Below, one piece after another: positions 28,395-38,999 of a stretch of 64,000 nt of DNA. This stretch comes from Xenophilus sp. AP218F (lineage in GTDB: Bacteria > Pseudomonadota > Gammaproteobacteria > Burkholderiales > Chromobacteriaceae), in the NCBI GenBank assembly GCA_002213445.1, contig NJIE01000003.1, positions 1 to 64,000 of the forward strand, read 5' to 3'. Numbering within the stretch: the stretch's first letter is position 1; each line of letters begins with the position of its first letter. The notes under the pieces were generated by a model. It had not been told where the DNA came from, ran no database searches, and saw only the letters and a list, made by a program, of their open reading frames with translations. A program made the position numbers and the translations under genes.

Positions 28395-29192
28395 ATGCAA
28401 TTGACGGAAATGTTCGCGCACCCGATGAAATCGGCCCGAGGCGTCGCCTTCAGCCGGGCTTACGCCGCCAGCCAGGGCCTGCTGCACGACCGGGAATGGT
28501 TGTTGGCCACGCCGGATGGCCAGCAGATCACCGCGCGCAGCCACCCGCAATTGCTGCGGGTGCAACCCGCGCTGATACCCGGCGGCGTGCTGTTCCAGCA
28601 TCCGGAGCGCGCGCCCATCTTCGCCATGAGCACCGTTTATACGCGAGCGCACCCCGCCGTGGTCTGGAAAGACGGTTTTGACGCCCGCCACGGCGACCCG
28701 CGCGTGGACGACTGGTTCAGCCAGCTGCTTGGTCTTTCTTGCCGCCTGCTGTGGCTGGGCCCATCCTCCAACCGGCGCCAGAAGTCCTGCGACGCGCCCT
28801 TGTCCTTCGCCGATGGCGCGCCCTATCTGCTGATCAGCCAGGCCTCGCTGGAAGCGTTGAATCTGGAACTCGCCGCGCCGGTGACGGCGCGCCACTTCCG
28901 CCCCAACCTGGTCATCGACGGGGAATACGCCTGGGAAGAGGACGAATGGCAGGTGATCCGGATCGGGGAGGTGGTATTCGACGTGGTCAGGCTCTGCACC
29001 CGCTGCTCGCTGACCACTGTCGATCCCGACACCGGTCTGCGCTCGGCGGATCAGGAGCCGCTGCAGACGCTGGTCCGCACCCGAACGCTGGAGGCGGGCG
29101 TCTGCTTCGGCATCAATCTGGCGGCTCGCAACGAGGGCGTGCTCAATCGGCGCGATCCGGTGGAGGTGCTGGAAAGCCGCTACCAGTTCTAG
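28395..29192 (+). CDS. MOSC-domain protein (YcbX-like, no ferredoxin domain)
   Basis: 265 residues. An N-terminal MOSC_N beta-barrel (HPMKSARGVAFSRAYAASQGLLHDREWLL) precedes a MOSC domain with the molybdenum-linked cysteine segment DVVRLCTRCSLTTVDPDTG. E. coli YcbX continues with a 2Fe-2S ferredoxin domain, which is absent here. MOSC proteins transfer or use the molybdenum cofactor, for example in N-hydroxylated base reduction. The ATG at 28395 has AAGGAG nine bases upstream; this site lies inside the end of the MocR gene, so the two are co-transcribed. Confidence 0.9.
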   Translation: MQLTEMFAHPMKSARGVAFSRAYAASQGLLHDREWLLATPDGQQITARSHPQLLRVQPALIPGGVLFQHPERAPIFAMSTVYTRAHPAVVWKDGFDARHGDPRVDDWFSQLLGLSCRLLWLGPSSNRRQKSCDAPLSFADGAPYLLISQASLEALNLELAAPVTARHFRPNLVIDGEYAWEEDEWQVIRIGEVVFDVVRLCTRCSLTTVDPDTGLRSADQEPLQTLVRTRTLEAGVCFGINLAARNEGVLNRRDPVEVLESRYQF

Positions 29193-29229
29193 ACGCAGCC
29201 CCGCTTCGCCGCCTGCCCGACAGGCATGA

Positions 29230-29256
29230 AAAAAGCCAGCGCAAGGCTGGCTTTTT
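29230..29256. terminator. Bidirectional terminator between MOSC gene and rplQ
   Basis: An AAAAAGCCAGC / GCTGGCTTTTT 11-bp stem has a GCAAG loop. T runs follow on both strands. It ends the alpha operon on the minus strand. Confidence 0.95.
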
Positions 29257-29274
29257 CCACAACTTCGCTAAGGA

Positions 29275-29670
29275 TTACTCAGCAGAGTCATCTACAACGG
29301 CAACGGCTTCTTCCGGACGGTCCACCAGCTCTACCAGAGCCATCGGGGCGTTGTCGCCCTTGCGGAAACCGTACTTCAGGATGCGTACATAACCGCCATT
29401 GCGGGCGGCGTAACGCTGGCCGAGCACGTCGAAGAGTTTAACCACGATTTCGCGGTCACGAGTGCGGTCAAACGCCAGACGACGGTTGGCGAGAGACGGC
29501 TTTTTGCCGAGCGTGATGAGCGGCTCGGCCACACGACGCAGTTCCTTGGCTTTCGGCAGCGTGGTCACGATAACTTCGTGCTTCAGCAGCGAATTGGCCA
29601 TGTTGCGCAGCATCGCCAGACGATGGCTGGTCGTGCGGTTCAGTTTACGATTACTGTAACGATGACGCAT
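29275..29670 (-). CDS. rplQ: 50S ribosomal protein L17
   Basis: 131 residues, the last gene of the alpha operon. It opens with [20 protein letters not shown], the canonical L17 N-terminus. The conserved domain to about residue 115 is followed by a short acidic tail (VDDSAE). L17 lines the peptide exit tunnel region of the large subunit. It lies 24 bp after rpoA and is followed by a strong bidirectional terminator. Confidence 0.98.
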   Translation of the reverse strand: MRHRYSNRKLNRTTSHRLAMLRNMANSLLKHEVIVTTLPKAKELRRVAEPLITLGKKPSLANRRLAFDRTRDREIVVKLFDVLGQRYAARNGGYVRILKYGFRKGDNAPMALVELVDRPEEAVAVVDDSAE

Positions 29671-29694
29671 TGTTAATGTCCTTTAGTCTCAAAC

Positions 29695-30678
29695 TTACGG
29701 CTTTTCCAGACCAGCCGGAGGCCAATTCTCAAGCTTCATGCCGAGAGTCAGGCCCTTGGAAGCGAGAACTTCTTTGATCTCATTGAGCGACTTGCGACCG
29801 AGGTTCGGAGTCTTCAGAAGCTCGGTTTCAGTACGCTGGATCAGATCGCCGATGTAGTAAATGTTCTCAGCTTTCAGGCAGTTGGCCGAACGAACCGTCA
29901 GTTCAAGATCGTCTACCGGACGCAGCAAGATCGGATCGATCGGCGGCGCCTTTTCAACGACTTCTTCAACCGCTGTGCCCTGGAGATCAGCGAAGATCGA
30001 CAGTTGATCCATCAGGATGCGAGCCGCGTTGCGCACGGCCTGTTCCGGCTCGATGATGCCGTTGGTTTCGATATCGAGAACCAGGCGATCGAGGTCGGTA
30101 CGCTGCTCAACACGGGCGCTTTCCACTGCGAAGCTCACGCGGCGAACCGGCGAGAAGGAAGCGTCCAGTTGGATGGTACCGATGGAACGGTTGTCATCAT
30201 GAGTGGATCGAACAGATACCGGCTGATAGCCGCGACCTTTTTCGATCTTGATCTCCATGTCGATCTTACCGCCCGAAGAGAGGTGACAAATCACGTGTTC
30301 CGGATTGATCACTTCCACATCATGCGGCAGCTCGATATCGCCAGCCAAGACAGCGCCCTCGCCGTCCTTCTTCAAGGACAGCACGACACTGTCGCGACCA
30401 TGCAGCTTAAGCACTACGCCCTTGAGGTTGAGGAGGATGTCTACGACATCCTCTCTCACGCCGTCAAGCGCGGAATACTCATGCAAAACGCCAGCGATAG
30501 TCACTTCGGTCGGAGCGTAGCCCGGCATCGACGACAGCAGAATGCGGCGCAGCGAATTGCCCAGGGTATGGGCGTAGCCGCGCTCGAACGGCTCCATCGA
30601 CACGCGAGCGTGAGTAGCGGAAACCGGCTGAACGTCGATAAGACGAGGTTTCAGAAATTCCGAAGCGCTGTTTTGCAT
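29695..30678 (-). CDS. rpoA: RNA polymerase alpha subunit
   Basis: Assembles the polymerase core and contacts UP elements and activators. The ATG at 30678 gives 327 residues, with AGGGA at a proper six-base spacing. The ATG two codons earlier sits directly against that site and is unlikely. The N-terminal dimerisation domain contains [26 protein letters not shown]. After a linker the C-terminal DNA-binding domain starts near residue 245 ([28 protein letters not shown]). It lies between rpsD and rplQ as in all proteobacterial alpha operons. Confidence 0.98.
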   Translation of the reverse strand: MQNSASEFLKPRLIDVQPVSATHARVSMEPFERGYAHTLGNSLRRILLSSMPGYAPTEVTIAGVLHEYSALDGVREDVVDILLNLKGVVLKLHGRDSVVLSLKKDGEGAVLAGDIELPHDVEVINPEHVICHLSSGGKIDMEIKIEKGRGYQPVSVRSTHDDNRSIGTIQLDASFSPVRRVSFAVESARVEQRTDLDRLVLDIETNGIIEPEQAVRNAARILMDQLSIFADLQGTAVEEVVEKAPPIDPILLRPVDDLELTVRSANCLKAENIYYIGDLIQRTETELLKTPNLGRKSLNEIKEVLASKGLTLGMKLENWPPAGLEKP

Positions 30679-30701
30679 AGTCATTCCCTAAGAGCTAGCG
30701 A

Positions 30702-31322
30702 TTACTTGGAGTAGAATTCCACAACGAGTTGTTCGTTGATATCGCTAGACAGTTCGGAACGTTCCGGTGCAGTTTTGAAGACGCCTTCCATTTTCTTGGA
30801 GTCAACCGACACCCAAGCCGGGAAGCCACCCTGCTCAGCCAGAGCCAGGCCTTCAACGATACGAGCCTGCTTCTTGGACTTTTCACGGACGGACACTACG
30901 TCACCGGCTTTAACCTGGTAGGACGGAATGTTCACAACCTGGCCGTTCACAACGATAGCCTTGTGGCTGACCAGCTGGCGCGCTTCCGCGCGAGTGGAGC
31001 CAAAGCCCATGCGATATACAACGTTGTCCAGGCGGGACTCGAGCAGCTTCAGCAGGTTTTCACCCGTGGAGCCCTTGCGACGCACAGCTTCCGCAAAGTA
31101 ATTGCGGAACTGGCGCTCGAGTACACCGTAGATACGGCGGATTTTTTGCTTTTCACGCAGCTGAACACCGTAGTCAGACAGACGACCGCGACGGGCGCCA
31201 TGCTGGCCAGGGATGGTGTCCAGTTTGCACTTGGAATCCAGTGCACGACGCGCGCTCTTCAGGAAGAGGTCGGTGCCTTCACGACGAGCGAGCTTACACT
31301 TCGGGCCAATATAACGTGCCAT
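30702..31322 (-). CDS. rpsD: 30S ribosomal protein S4
   Basis: 206 residues. A primary 16S binder and, in E. coli, the translational repressor of the alpha operon. The N-terminal segment [20 protein letters not shown] is of the zinc-free type. An S4 RNA-binding domain covers about residues 95-160 ([24 protein letters not shown]). It lies between rpsK and rpoA. Confidence 0.98.
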   Translation of the reverse strand: MARYIGPKCKLARREGTDLFLKSARRALDSKCKLDTIPGQHGARRGRLSDYGVQLREKQKIRRIYGVLERQFRNYFAEAVRRKGSTGENLLKLLESRLDNVVYRMGFGSTRAEARQLVSHKAIVVNGQVVNIPSYQVKAGDVVSVREKSKKQARIVEGLALAEQGGFPAWVSVDSKKMEGVFKTAPERSELSSDINEQLVVEFYSK

Positions 31323-31340
31323 GTTCTCACACTCTCCGAA

Positions 31341-31736
<396 letters not shown>

Positions 31737-31753
31737 TATCTGTGTTCCTTAGT

Positions 31754-32116
31754 TTACTTCTTGCCGGCGATCGCCTTGCGCGGACCCTTGCGGGTACGGG
31801 CATTGGTGCGAGTGCGTTGACCGCGGCACGGCAAGCCGCGACGATGGCGGAAGCCGCGATAGCAGCCCATGTCCATCAGACGCTTGATGCTCATGGTGAT
31901 TTCGCGACGCAGGTCACCTTCAACGGTGAACTTAGCCACTTCGTCACGCAGAGTTTCCATTTCCGCTTCAGTCAGATCCTTCACTTTCGTGGAAGGATTC
32001 ACGCTGGCTGCAGCACAAATTTGCTGAGCGCGAGTCTGACCGATGCCGAAAATTGCCTGCAGGCCGATAACGGCATGCGCATGATTGGGGATGTTTACCC
32101 CTGCAATACGGGCCAT
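31754..32116 (-). CDS. rpsM: 30S ribosomal protein S13
   Basis: 120 residues, first gene of the alpha operon. [26 protein letters not shown] and the basic C-terminus [17 protein letters not shown] are typical. S13 contacts the P-site tRNA and the large subunit at the head. Its own promoter overlaps the end of rpmJ (32155-32183), so the leader is only about 32 bases. Confidence 0.98.
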   Translation of the reverse strand: MARIAGVNIPNHAHAVIGLQAIFGIGQTRAQQICAAASVNPSTKVKDLTEAEMETLRDEVAKFTVEGDLRREITMSIKRLMDMGCYRGFRHRRGLPCRGQRTRTNARTRKGPRKAIAGKK

Positions 32117-32154
32117 ACTCTTTCCTTAAGCCTTAAGACCTTGAAAAGTTTGCG

Positions 32155-32183
32155 ATTGTATCACGCAAATCGAGGTCTAACAA
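32155..32183 (-). promoter_or_regulatory. Predicted alpha-operon promoter
   Basis: On the minus strand TTGTTA (32178-32183), 17 bp, TACAAT (32155-32160). The start falls near 32148, directly after the rpmJ stop and 32 bases before rpsM. Confidence 0.65.
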
Positions 32184-32186
32184 ATG

Positions 32187-32300
32187 TTAGCCTTGTTTTT
32201 GCTTGTGACGCGGGTCCGTGCAGATCACGCGTACTACGCGATTGCGACGAATGATTTTGCAATTACGGCAAATCTTCTTTACAGAAGGCTGTACTCGCAT
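32187..32300 (-). CDS. rpmJ: 50S ribosomal protein L36
   Basis: 37 residues: the frame reads [20 protein letters not shown], then [17 protein letters not shown] and a TAA. It is of the zinc-binding type, with C11, C14, C27 and H32. It lies between infA and rpsM and is the last gene of the secY-linked unit before the alpha promoter. Confidence 0.96.
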   Translation of the reverse strand: MRVQPSVKKICRNCKIIRRNRVVRVICTDPRHKQKQG

Positions 32301-32337
32301 GTTCAGATCCTTTCAAATCCAAAAAAGAGCGAATGCG

Positions 32338-32556
32338 TTACTTCGCACGGAACACAATTCGGGCCCGGGTCAGATCGTATGGAGTCAACTCCACAGTGAC
32401 CTTGTCGCCAGGCAGGATGCGGATGTAGTGCACCCGCATCTTCCCGGAGATATGCCCGAGTACCACGTGTCCATTTTCGAGCTTGACCTTGAAGGTTGCG
32501 CCAGGCAAATTCTCCAAGACCTCGCCTTGCATCTGGATAGTGTCTTCCTTAGCCAT
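32338..32556 (-). CDS. infA: Translation initiation factor IF-1
   Basis: 72 residues, one OB/S1 fold: [20 protein letters not shown], then [22 protein letters not shown]-1 occupies the A site during initiation. Placement between secY and rpmJ is the usual betaproteobacterial arrangement. Confidence 0.98.
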   Translation of the reverse strand: MAKEDTIQMQGEVLENLPGATFKVKLENGHVVLGHISGKMRVHYIRILPGDKVTVELTPYDLTRARIVFRAK

Positions 32557-32579
32557 ATAACCCAGTGTGAACTCGCGCG

Positions 32580-33899
32580 TCAGCGGGTAAGGGCGTTGCC
32601 TTTGAAGTTAGCCTTCTTCAGCAAGCTCTCGTACTGATGCGACAGCACATAGGACTGCACCTGAGCCATGAAGTCCATGGTCACCACCACGATAATCAGC
32701 AGCGATGTGCCGCCAAAGTAGAACGGCACGTTCCACTTCAGGATCAGGAATTCCGGCAGCAGGCAGACCAGCGTGATATAGATCGCACCGATCAGTGTCA
32801 GTCGCAGAATGATCTTCTCGATGTAGCGAGAAGTCTGCTCACCTGGACGGATACCCGGAATGAATGCCCCGCTTTTCTTCAAGTTGTCCGCTGTTTCCTT
32901 CGGGTTGAAAACCAACGCCGTGTAGAAGTAGCAGAAGAAGATGATCGCTGCGGCATACAGCAGCACGTAGATCGGCTGACCCGGGTGCAGCTTGTCAGCC
33001 ACGCCCTTCAACCAAGCCATGTGCTCACCCTGGCCGAACCAGCCGAGAACGGTGGCCGGGAACAGAATGATGCTGGAGGCAAAGATCGGGGGAATCACCC
33101 CTGCCATGTTGAGCTTGAGCGGCAAGTGCGTGCTCTGGCCCTGCATGACACGGTTGCCGACCTGACGCTTGGCGTAGTTCACCAGTACCTTGCGCTGGCC
33201 GCGTTCTGCGAACACGACCACGTAAGTCACCAGGATCACCCCGACAAACAGCACGACGGCAAACAGGATAGGCAACGAGCCCTGGCTGGTCAGAGTCAGG
33301 GTTTTACCAATAGCAGCCGGCACACCGGCAGCGATACCGGCGCAGATGATCAGCGAGATGCCGTTACCAATACCGCGTTCGGTAATCTGCTCACCCAACC
33401 ACATCAGGAACATGGTACCGGTAACCAGAGAAACCACGGTAGTGAGGTAGAACTCCCACTGAGCAGTCATCACCAGGTTTGGCTGCTTGTATAGCATCAC
33501 CGCAATGCCGAAACTTTGGAAAGTCGCCAGCAATACGGTCGCGTAACGTGTGTACTGGGTTATCTTACGACGTCCCGCATCGCCTTCCTTCTTCAGCTGC
33601 TTGAGGCTCGGCAGAACCTCGGAAGCGAGCTGAAGAATGATGGAAGCGGAGATGTACGGCATGATGCCCAGGGCAAAAACCGTAAATCTCGAGAGGGCGC
33701 CGCCCGAGAACATGTTGAACATGTCGAGCAGGCCCGTCTGCGATGTGTGGAACAACTTCGCTAGTTCGGCAGGGTTGATACCCGGCACCGGAATGTGCGC
33801 ACCGATACGGTAAACGATCAATGCCCCAATCAGGAACCAGATACGACGCTTCAGATCACCAAACTTATTGGCATTTGCCACTAGAGAAGTATTCGCCAC
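32580..33899 (-). CDS. secY: Preprotein translocase subunit SecY
   Basis: The channel-forming subunit of the Sec translocon, 439 residues with ten membrane helices. Conserved parts are [24 protein letters not shown] (helix 1 and plug region) and the cytoplasmic loop [20 protein letters not shown]-like segment. It uses a GTG start at 33899 with AAGG upstream. It lies between rplO and infA at the end of the spc operon. Confidence 0.98.
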   Translation of the reverse strand: MANTSLVANANKFGDLKRRIWFLIGALIVYRIGAHIPVPGINPAELAKLFHTSQTGLLDMFNMFSGGALSRFTVFALGIMPYISASIILQLASEVLPSLKQLKKEGDAGRRKITQYTRYATVLLATFQSFGIAVMLYKQPNLVMTAQWEFYLTTVVSLVTGTMFLMWLGEQITERGIGNGISLIICAGIAAGVPAAIGKTLTLTSQGSLPILFAVVLFVGVILVTYVVVFAERGQRKVLVNYAKRQVGNRVMQGQSTHLPLKLNMAGVIPPIFASSIILFPATVLGWFGQGEHMAWLKGVADKLHPGQPIYVLLYAAAIIFFCYFYTALVFNPKETADNLKKSGAFIPGIRPGEQTSRYIEKIILRLTLIGAIYITLVCLLPEFLILKWNVPFYFGGTSLLIIVVVTMDFMAQVQSYVLSHQYESLLKKANFKGNALTR

Positions 33900-33910
33900 A
33901 GATTTATGCC

Positions 33911-34342
33911 TTATTCAATGCTGCCGCCGGCAGCTTCGATGGCAGCGCGGGCGCCAGCGGTGACGCTGACACCACGCAGTTTCACTGCGCGCTCAATCTT
34001 GCCGGACAGAACTACCTTGGCAACGTTTGCCTGGGCAGAGATCAGACCAGCTTGCTTGAGTGCCAGCAGATCGATTTCGTCTACCGGCAGCAGGTTCAGT
34101 TCGGACAGGCGAACTTCGCAAACGAAGCGAGCCGTCAGCGACTTGAAGCCGCGCTTCGGCAGGCGACGTTGCAGCGGCATTTGACCGCCTTCAAAGCCAA
34201 CCTTGTGGAAACCACCTGCACGGCTCTTCTGGCCCTTGTGACCGCGGCCACAAGTTTTGCCCAAGCCGCTACCGATGCCACGACCTACACGGCGCTTGGC
34301 GTGCTTGGCGCCAACACCCGGCTGTACAGTATTCAACAGCAT
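33911..34342 (-). CDS. rplO: 50S ribosomal protein L15
   Basis: 143 residues beginning [20 protein letters not shown]. The glycine/basic-rich N-terminal extension ([21 protein letters not shown]) threads into 23S rRNA. It is three bases after rpmD and eleven before secY. Confidence 0.98.
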   Translation of the reverse strand: MLLNTVQPGVGAKHAKRRVGRGIGSGLGKTCGRGHKGQKSRAGGFHKVGFEGGQMPLQRRLPKRGFKSLTARFVCEVRLSELNLLPVDEIDLLALKQAGLISAQANVAKVVLSGKIERAVKLRGVSVTAGARAAIEAAGGSIE

Positions 34343-34345
34343 CTC

Positions 34346-34531
34346 TTAGCCCTCGAATTTGAGCAGGTAGCTGATCTTGTTGATCATGCCACGGTTTTCA
34401 GGGGTATCGAGCACTTCAACCGTCTGGCGAATCTTCTTCAGACCCAGACCACGGGCGCAGGCCTTGTGAGACTCCAGGCGACCGATCAGGCTCTTTACCA
34501 GAGTGACCTTAACAGTCTTGGCGTTACTCAT
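34346..34531 (-). CDS. rpmD: 50S ribosomal protein L30
   Basis: 61 residues, a single ferredoxin-like fold: [24 protein letters not shown]. The start overlaps the rpsE stop by eight bases, and rplO follows at once, so the three are translationally coupled. Confidence 0.97.
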   Translation of the reverse strand: MSNAKTVKVTLVKSLIGRLESHKACARGLGLKKIRQTVEVLDTPENRGMINKISYLLKFEG

Positions 34532-35042
34532 GACCCACCCCCAGGATGTCCTCGACGCTCAGGCCACGCTTGGCAGCGATTTGCGCCGGGGTGTTGATGT
34601 TGTTCAGACCGTTCAGAGTCGCACGAACCACGTTGTACGGGTTGGTGGAACCATGAATCTTGGCCGAAACGTTGTGAACACCCATTGCATCAAAGATTGC
34701 GCGCATCGGGCCACCGGCCTTCACGCCGGTACCTTCTTTAGCCGGCTGGATGAAGACGGTGGTGGCACCGTGCTTACCCACTACAGTGTGCTGCAGCGTG
34801 CCGTTCTTCAGCGGAACCTTAACCATATTGTGGCGAGCTTGTTCCATTGCCTTTTGTACGGCAACCGGAACTTCTTTGGAACGGCCCTTACCCATGCCGA
34901 TACCGCCATCGCCATCACCAACTACGGTCAAGGCGGAGAAAGCCATAATACGGCCGCCCTTAACCACTTTGGTGACGCGGTTGACGCTGATCATTTTTTC
35001 GACCAGACCGTCGCCACGCTCTTCCGTTTCGTGCTTAGCCAT
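34524..35042 (-). CDS. rpsE: 30S ribosomal protein S5
   Basis: 172 residues. An N-terminal dsRNA-binding-like domain ([28 protein letters not shown]) is followed by the S5 C-terminal domain ([26 protein letters not shown]). S5 helps decoding fidelity. The VGDGDG loop, where spectinomycin-resistance changes arise, looks ordinary. Confidence 0.98.
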   Translation of the reverse strand: MAKHETEERGDGLVEKMISVNRVTKVVKGGRIMAFSALTVVGDGDGGIGMGKGRSKEVPVAVQKAMEQARHNMVKVPLKNGTLQHTVVGKHGATTVFIQPAKEGTGVKAGGPMRAIFDAMGVHNVSAKIHGSTNPYNVVRATLNGLNNINTPAQIAAKRGLSVEDILGVGHE

Positions 35043-35055
35043 TCTTCACTCCGAA

Positions 35056-35409
35056 TTAGAATACAAGACCGTGTTCGCGAGCGGCGTCGGCCAGTGCCTT
35101 CATGCGACCGTGGTATTTGAAACCGGAACGGTCGAAAGCAACTTTCTCGATGCCAGCGGCTTTTGCTTTTTCAGCAATGCGCTTACCGATCACGGCTGCA
35201 GCAGCCACGTTGCCGCCGTTGGTGACTTCAGCGCGTACTTCGGCTTCCAGCGAGGAAGCGCTGGCCAGTACCTTGCTGCCAGTCTCGTCAACGATCTGGG
35301 CATAAATGTGGCTATTGGTGCGATACACAGTGAGACGCACCATCTTGAGCTCCGCGATCCGGGCACGGGTTTTACGTGCGCGGCGGAGTCGAGCTTGTTT
35401 CTTGTCCAT
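35056..35409 (-). CDS. rplR: 50S ribosomal protein L18
   Basis: 117 residues beginning [18 protein letters not shown], with [28 protein letters not shown]18 carries 5S rRNA into the central protuberance together with L5. It is 13 bp after rplF. Confidence 0.98.
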   Translation of the reverse strand: MDKKQARLRRARKTRARIAELKMVRLTVYRTNSHIYAQIVDETGSKVLASASSLEAEVRAEVTNGGNVAAAAVIGKRIAEKAKAAGIEKVAFDRSGFKYHGRMKALADAAREHGLVF

Positions 35410-35422
35410 GTCAGTGCCTCAG

Positions 35423-35956
35423 TTACTTCTTCTTGGTTTCTTTCAGAACCACAACTTCATCAGCGTAACGAACGCCCTTGCCCTTGTACGGCTCAGGAGC
35501 GCGGTATGCGCGGATTTCAGCTGCGATCTGGCCTACGAGCTGCTTGTTGGCGCCCTTAACCAGGATCTCGGTCTGAGTCGGGGTTTCCACCTTGATGCCT
35601 TCAGGCATCTTGTGGGCCACCGGGTGGGAGAAACCAAGGGACAGGTTCAGCGTATCGCCTTGAGCCTGGGCGCGATAGCCCACGCCTACCAGCTGCAGCT
35701 TCTTCTCGAAGCCCTTGGATACGCCGGTTACCATGTTGTTCAACAGGGCGCGCAGGGTGCCGGACATGGCACGTGCGAACTTGCTGTCATCCTTGGCGGC
35801 GAAAGTCAGTTGGCCGTTGTCCAGCTTGACTTCAACTTGGTCGCACAGAGCGGTGCTCAGGGAGCCCAGGGCGCCCTTGACAGTCACTTCTGCAGCGTTG
35901 AACTTCACTTCAACGCCAGCCGGAATGGCTACGGGATTCTTAGCTACGCGAGACAT
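35423..35956 (-). CDS. rplF: 50S ribosomal protein L6
   Basis: 177 residues with two tandem L6 domains. It starts [19 protein letters not shown] and ends with the conserved [25 protein letters not shown]6 sits near the factor-binding site. Confidence 0.98.
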   Translation of the reverse strand: MSRVAKNPVAIPAGVEVKFNAAEVTVKGALGSLSTALCDQVEVKLDNGQLTFAAKDDSKFARAMSGTLRALLNNMVTGVSKGFEKKLQLVGVGYRAQAQGDTLNLSLGFSHPVAHKMPEGIKVETPTQTEILVKGANKQLVGQIAAEIRAYRAPEPYKGKGVRYADEVVVLKETKKK

Positions 35957-35965
35957 TTGACCCCC

Positions 35966-36361
35966 TTAAGCCACTACGCACAGCAGCTCGCCACCGATAC
36001 CGGCGGAGCGTGCTTTACGGTCAGTCATAACGCCCTTGGAGGTGGACAGGATCGCCACGCCCAGGCCATTCATAACCTTCGGGATTTCGGTGGAGCCCTT
36101 GTACACGCGCAGGCCAGGGCGGGAAACGCGGTCGATGCGTTCGATCACCGGACGGCCAGCGTAGTACTTGAGCTGGATATCGAGAACGGGCTTCTTTTCT
36201 TCGCCAGCGATGGCGAAGTCTTCGATATAGCCTTCGTCTTTCAGCACCTGCGCCAGCGCAACCTTCAGCTTGGAAGACGGCATGGAAACTGCAGTCTTGG
36301 AAGCGCGTTGGCCGTTACGGATGCGGGTCAACATATCGGAAATAGGATCGTGCATGCTCAT
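35966..36361 (-). CDS. rpsH: 30S ribosomal protein S8
   Basis: 131 residues beginning [20 protein letters not shown], with the C-terminal [26 protein letters not shown]. It is a primary 16S binder and, in E. coli, the repressor of the spc operon. It lies between rpsN and rplF. Confidence 0.98.
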   Translation of the reverse strand: MSMHDPISDMLTRIRNGQRASKTAVSMPSSKLKVALAQVLKDEGYIEDFAIAGEEKKPVLDIQLKYYAGRPVIERIDRVSRPGLRVYKGSTEIPKVMNGLGVAILSTSKGVMTDRKARSAGIGGELLCVVA

Positions 36362-36375
36362 TTATGTGTCTCCTA

Positions 36376-36681
36376 TTACCAGCTGGCCTTAACAACACCC
36401 GGAATCTCACCCTTCATGGCGATCTCACGCAGCTTGTTACGACCCAAACCGAATTTACGGAATACGCCACGCGGACGACCGGTGATCGCGCAGCGACGAC
36501 GCTGACGCACCGGGGAGGCGTTGCGCGGCAGCTGCTGCAGTTGCAGACGGGCGGCGAAACGCTCTTCTTCCGAGAGGCTCTGGTTGTTGATGGTGGCGAT
36601 GAGGGCTTCACGCTTGGCAGCAAACTTGTTGGCCAGCTTGACGCGCTTCTCTTCACGGTTAATCAGTGCAAGTCTTGCCAT
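36376..36681 (-). CDS. rpsN: 30S ribosomal protein S14 (zinc-free type)
   Basis: 101 residues. The long form lacks the CxxC zinc ribbon: only one cysteine (in [12 protein letters not shown]) is present. It ends [13 protein letters not shown]. This matches the usual proteobacterial S14 and contrasts with the cysteine-containing L36 in the same cluster. Confidence 0.98.
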   Translation of the reverse strand: MARLALINREEKRVKLANKFAAKREALIATINNQSLSEEERFAARLQLQQLPRNASPVRQRRRCAITGRPRGVFRKFGLGRNKLREIAMKGEIPGVVKASW

Positions 36682-36685
36682 GTGC

Positions 36686-37225
36686 TTAACCCTTGAACGG
36701 GAACTTGAACGCGGCCAGCAGAGCGCGGGCCTCTTCGTCAGTCTTCGCCGTGGTGGTGACAGTGATGTTCATACCACGCAGAGCATCGATCTTGTCGTAC
36801 TCGATTTCCGGGAAGATGATCTGTTCTTTGACGCCCATGTTGTAGTTGCCGCGGCCGTCGAAGGACTTGGCAGATACACCACGGAAGTCGCGAACGCGCG
36901 GCAGCGCGATGGTTACCAGGCGGTCCAGGAACTCGTACATGCGTTCGCGACGCAGAGTTACCTTGCAACCTACCGGGTAGTTGTCGCGGATCTTGAAGCC
37001 GGCGATGGACTTGCGAGCGGTGGTGACAACCGGCTTCTGGCCGGCGATCTTTTCCAGGTCGCCCACGGCGAATTCCATTACTTTCTTATCAGCAACGGCT
37101 TCGCCCACGCCCATGTTCACGGTGATCTTCTCGATACGCGGAACTTGCATGATCGACTTGTAGCCGAACTGTTTCATCAGTTCAGGCACTACGCTGTCTT
37201 TGTAGAAATCGTAGAGACGTGCCAT
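36686..37225 (-). CDS. rplE: 50S ribosomal protein L5
   Basis: 179 residues beginning [22 protein letters not shown], with the conserved [16 protein letters not shown]5 binds 5S rRNA and contacts the P-site tRNA. It is nine bases after rplX and four before rpsN. Confidence 0.98.
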   Translation of the reverse strand: MARLYDFYKDSVVPELMKQFGYKSIMQVPRIEKITVNMGVGEAVADKKVMEFAVGDLEKIAGQKPVVTTARKSIAGFKIRDNYPVGCKVTLRRERMYEFLDRLVTIALPRVRDFRGVSAKSFDGRGNYNMGVKEQIIFPEIEYDKIDALRGMNITVTTTAKTDEEARALLAAFKFPFKG

Positions 37226-37234
37226 GTTAGCTCC

Positions 37235-37549
37235 TTAGGCGCCGATAACTTCGCCGCTGGACTTGAACACGCGTACCTTACGGCCGTCTTCAAGAACCTT
37301 GAAGCCCACGCGGTCAGCCTTTTGGCTTGCCGGATTGAAAATCGCGACGTTCGATGCGTCCACAGGCATGGTTTTTTCAACGATGCCGCCAGCCACGCCA
37401 CGTACCGGATTCGGTTTCTGGTGCTTCTTGGCAACATTGATGCCTTCCACAACCAGCTTGTCTTCCAGAACACGCAGGACGGTGCCGCGCTTACCCTTGT
37501 CTTTGCCGGTGATTACTACGACTTCATCACCCTTGCGAATCTTGCGCAT
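37235..37549 (-). CDS. rplX: 50S ribosomal protein L24
   Basis: 104 residues with an N-terminal KOW motif ([19 protein letters not shown]). It is an early assembly protein at the tunnel exit. It is nine bases after rplN. Confidence 0.98.
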   Translation of the reverse strand: MRKIRKGDEVVVITGKDKGKRGTVLRVLEDKLVVEGINVAKKHQKPNPVRGVAGGIVEKTMPVDASNVAIFNPASQKADRVGFKVLEDGRKVRVFKSSGEVIGA

Positions 37550-37558
37550 GTGACCTCC

Positions 37559-37927
37559 TTACAGTACTTCAGGAGCCAGCGAAACGATCTTCATGAAGCG
37601 TTCGGTACGCAGTTCACGCGTAACGGGCCCGAAGATACGAGTGCCGATCGGCTCAAGCTTGTTGTTGAGCAGAACGGCAGCGTTGCTGTCAAACTTGATC
37701 AAAGAGCCGTCCGGACGACGCACGCCTTTGGCAGTGCGTACCACGACCGCGTTGTAGACGTCGCCTTTTTTGACGCGACCACGCGGAGCGGCATCCTTGA
37801 TGCTCACCTTGATGATGTCACCTACGCTAGCATAGCGACGCTTGGAACCGCCGAGCACCTTGATGCACATAACGTGACGCGCACCAGTGTTGTCAGCGAC
37901 CTCAAGCATGGTCTGCATTTGGATCAT
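37559..37927 (-). CDS. rplN: 50S ribosomal protein L14
   Basis: 122 residues beginning [21 protein letters not shown]. It is the first gene of the spc operon. It is separated from rpsQ by 202 bases that contain a promoter and a structured leader (see the separate entries). AAAGGT lies about eleven bases before the ATG. Confidence 0.98.
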   Translation of the reverse strand: MIQMQTMLEVADNTGARHVMCIKVLGGSKRRYASVGDIIKVSIKDAAPRGRVKKGDVYNAVVVRTAKGVRRPDGSLIKFDSNAAVLLNNKLEPIGTRIFGPVTRELRTERFMKIVSLAPEVL

Positions 37928-38129
37928 TTGATGATTACCTTTCTAATCCAACTTTATCCGTCACTTTCACCTGCCGGTTTCTCGCATAAGAGCAAGACCA
38001 AACAGACGAAACGCCACAGAAACTGTGGCGTATCAAACGGCCAGTTTTGGACCCCGTAAGGGCGGAATCCCTACCCGAAGGGATAGGGAGATGGCCATTG
38101 TACAGGGAACTTTCGTTCCCTGCAAGCTT
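37928..38129 (-). promoter_or_regulatory. Structured leader of the spc operon (rpsQ-rplN gap)
   Basis: After the promoter at 38097-38125, the minus-strand transcript would contain two hairpins before rplN. One is a bulged stem built from GGGTAGGGA and TCCCTATCCC (about 38057-38079). The other is a nine-bp perfect stem, ACGCCACAG/CTGTGGCGT (38011-38031), followed by TTCGTCTGTTT, which is terminator-like but with a broken U tract. A further stem (CAGGGAAC/GTTCCCTG, 38103-38122) coincides with the promoter spacer. The role is inferred as attenuation or autoregulation. Confidence 0.5.
38097..38125 (-). promoter_or_regulatory. Predicted spc-operon promoter
   Basis: On the minus strand TTGCAG (38120-38125), 17 bp, TACAAT (38097-38102). 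The spacer is almost entirely an eight-bp inverted repeat. Start near 38090, giving a leader of about 163 bases to rplN. Confidence 0.7.
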
Positions 38130-38393
38130 TTACACTTGGCGAGCTTTCTCGACCAGTGCAGTCACCACCCACGACTTGGTCTTCGAGAGCGGACGGGACT
38201 CGCTGATTACTACGATGTCGCCGGCCTTGAACTCGTTGTTCTCGTCGTGTGCGTGGAACTTCTTGGAACGACGGATAATCTTGCCGTAGATCGGGTGCTT
38301 AACCTTGCGCTCGACCAGGACGGTTACAGTCTTATCCATCTTGTCGCTGACCACAACGCCGGTCAGCGTACGTACCACTTTGGTTTCGCTCAT
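38130..38393 (-). CDS. rpsQ: 30S ribosomal protein S17
   Basis: 87 residues, OB fold: [28 protein letters not shown]. It is the last gene of the S10 operon. Its stop codon lies just upstream of the spc promoter. Confidence 0.98.
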   Translation of the reverse strand: MSETKVVRTLTGVVVSDKMDKTVTVLVERKVKHPIYGKIIRRSKKFHAHDENNEFKAGDIVVISESRPLSKTKSWVVTALVEKARQV

Positions 38394-38394
38394 C

Positions 38395-38583
38395 TTAAAC
38401 TGCCTTTTCTTTCAGAACGGTGCGCACGCGAGCGATGTCGCGGCGTACTTTCTTCAGTTCAGAGGTCTTGGCGAGTTGCTGAGTAGCGTGCTGCATGCGC
38501 AGCGCAAACTGGGCCTTCAGCAGGCTCAGCAGTTCCGCTTTCAGCTCGTCAACAGTTTTGGCTTTCAGTTCGGACGCTTTCAT
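38395..38583 (-). CDS. rpmC: 50S ribosomal protein L29
   Basis: 62 residues, two helices: [20 protein letters not shown], then [17 protein letters not shown]. It lies at the tunnel exit and helps recruit trigger factor and SRP. Its ATG overlaps the rplP stop. Confidence 0.97.
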   Translation of the reverse strand: MKASELKAKTVDELKAELLSLLKAQFALRMQHATQQLAKTSELKKVRRDIARVRTVLKEKAV

Positions 38584-38999
38584 TACTGACCTACCTGTTT
38601 AGTTACGAACACAGTGGCGATCGGCAACTTGGCTGCGGCCAGGCGGAAAGCCTCGCGAGCGAGTTCCTCGGATACACCGTCCATTTCGTACAGCATCTTG
38701 CCCGGCTGGATTTCAGCCACGTAGAACTCCGGAGAGCCCTTACCGTTACCCATACGGACTTCGGCCGGCTTGGAGGTGATCGGCTTGTCCGGGAAGATGC
38801 GGATCCAGATGCGGCCGCCACGCTTGATGTGACGGGTCATCGCGCGACGCGCAGCTTCAATCTGGCGCGCGGTCAGACGACCACGACCAACAGCCTTCAG
38901 ACCGAAATCACCAAAGCTCACTTTGTTGCCACGAGTAGCGATACCCGTGTTGCGGCCTTTATGCTGTTTACGGTACTTGAGTCTAGTTGGCTGCAGCAT
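38583..38999 (-). CDS. rplP: 50S ribosomal protein L16
   Basis: 138 residues from the ATG at 38999 ([17 protein letters not shown]), the canonical L16 start; three extra codons upstream are open but not family-like. It contacts A-site tRNA. The 5' end lies within the last codons of rpsC (17-base overlap). Confidence 0.98.
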   Translation of the reverse strand: MLQPTRLKYRKQHKGRNTGIATRGNKVSFGDFGLKAVGRGRLTARQIEAARRAMTRHIKRGGRIWIRIFPDKPITSKPAEVRMGNGKGSPEFYVAEIQPGKMLYEMDGVSEELAREAFRLAAAKLPIATVFVTKQVGQ

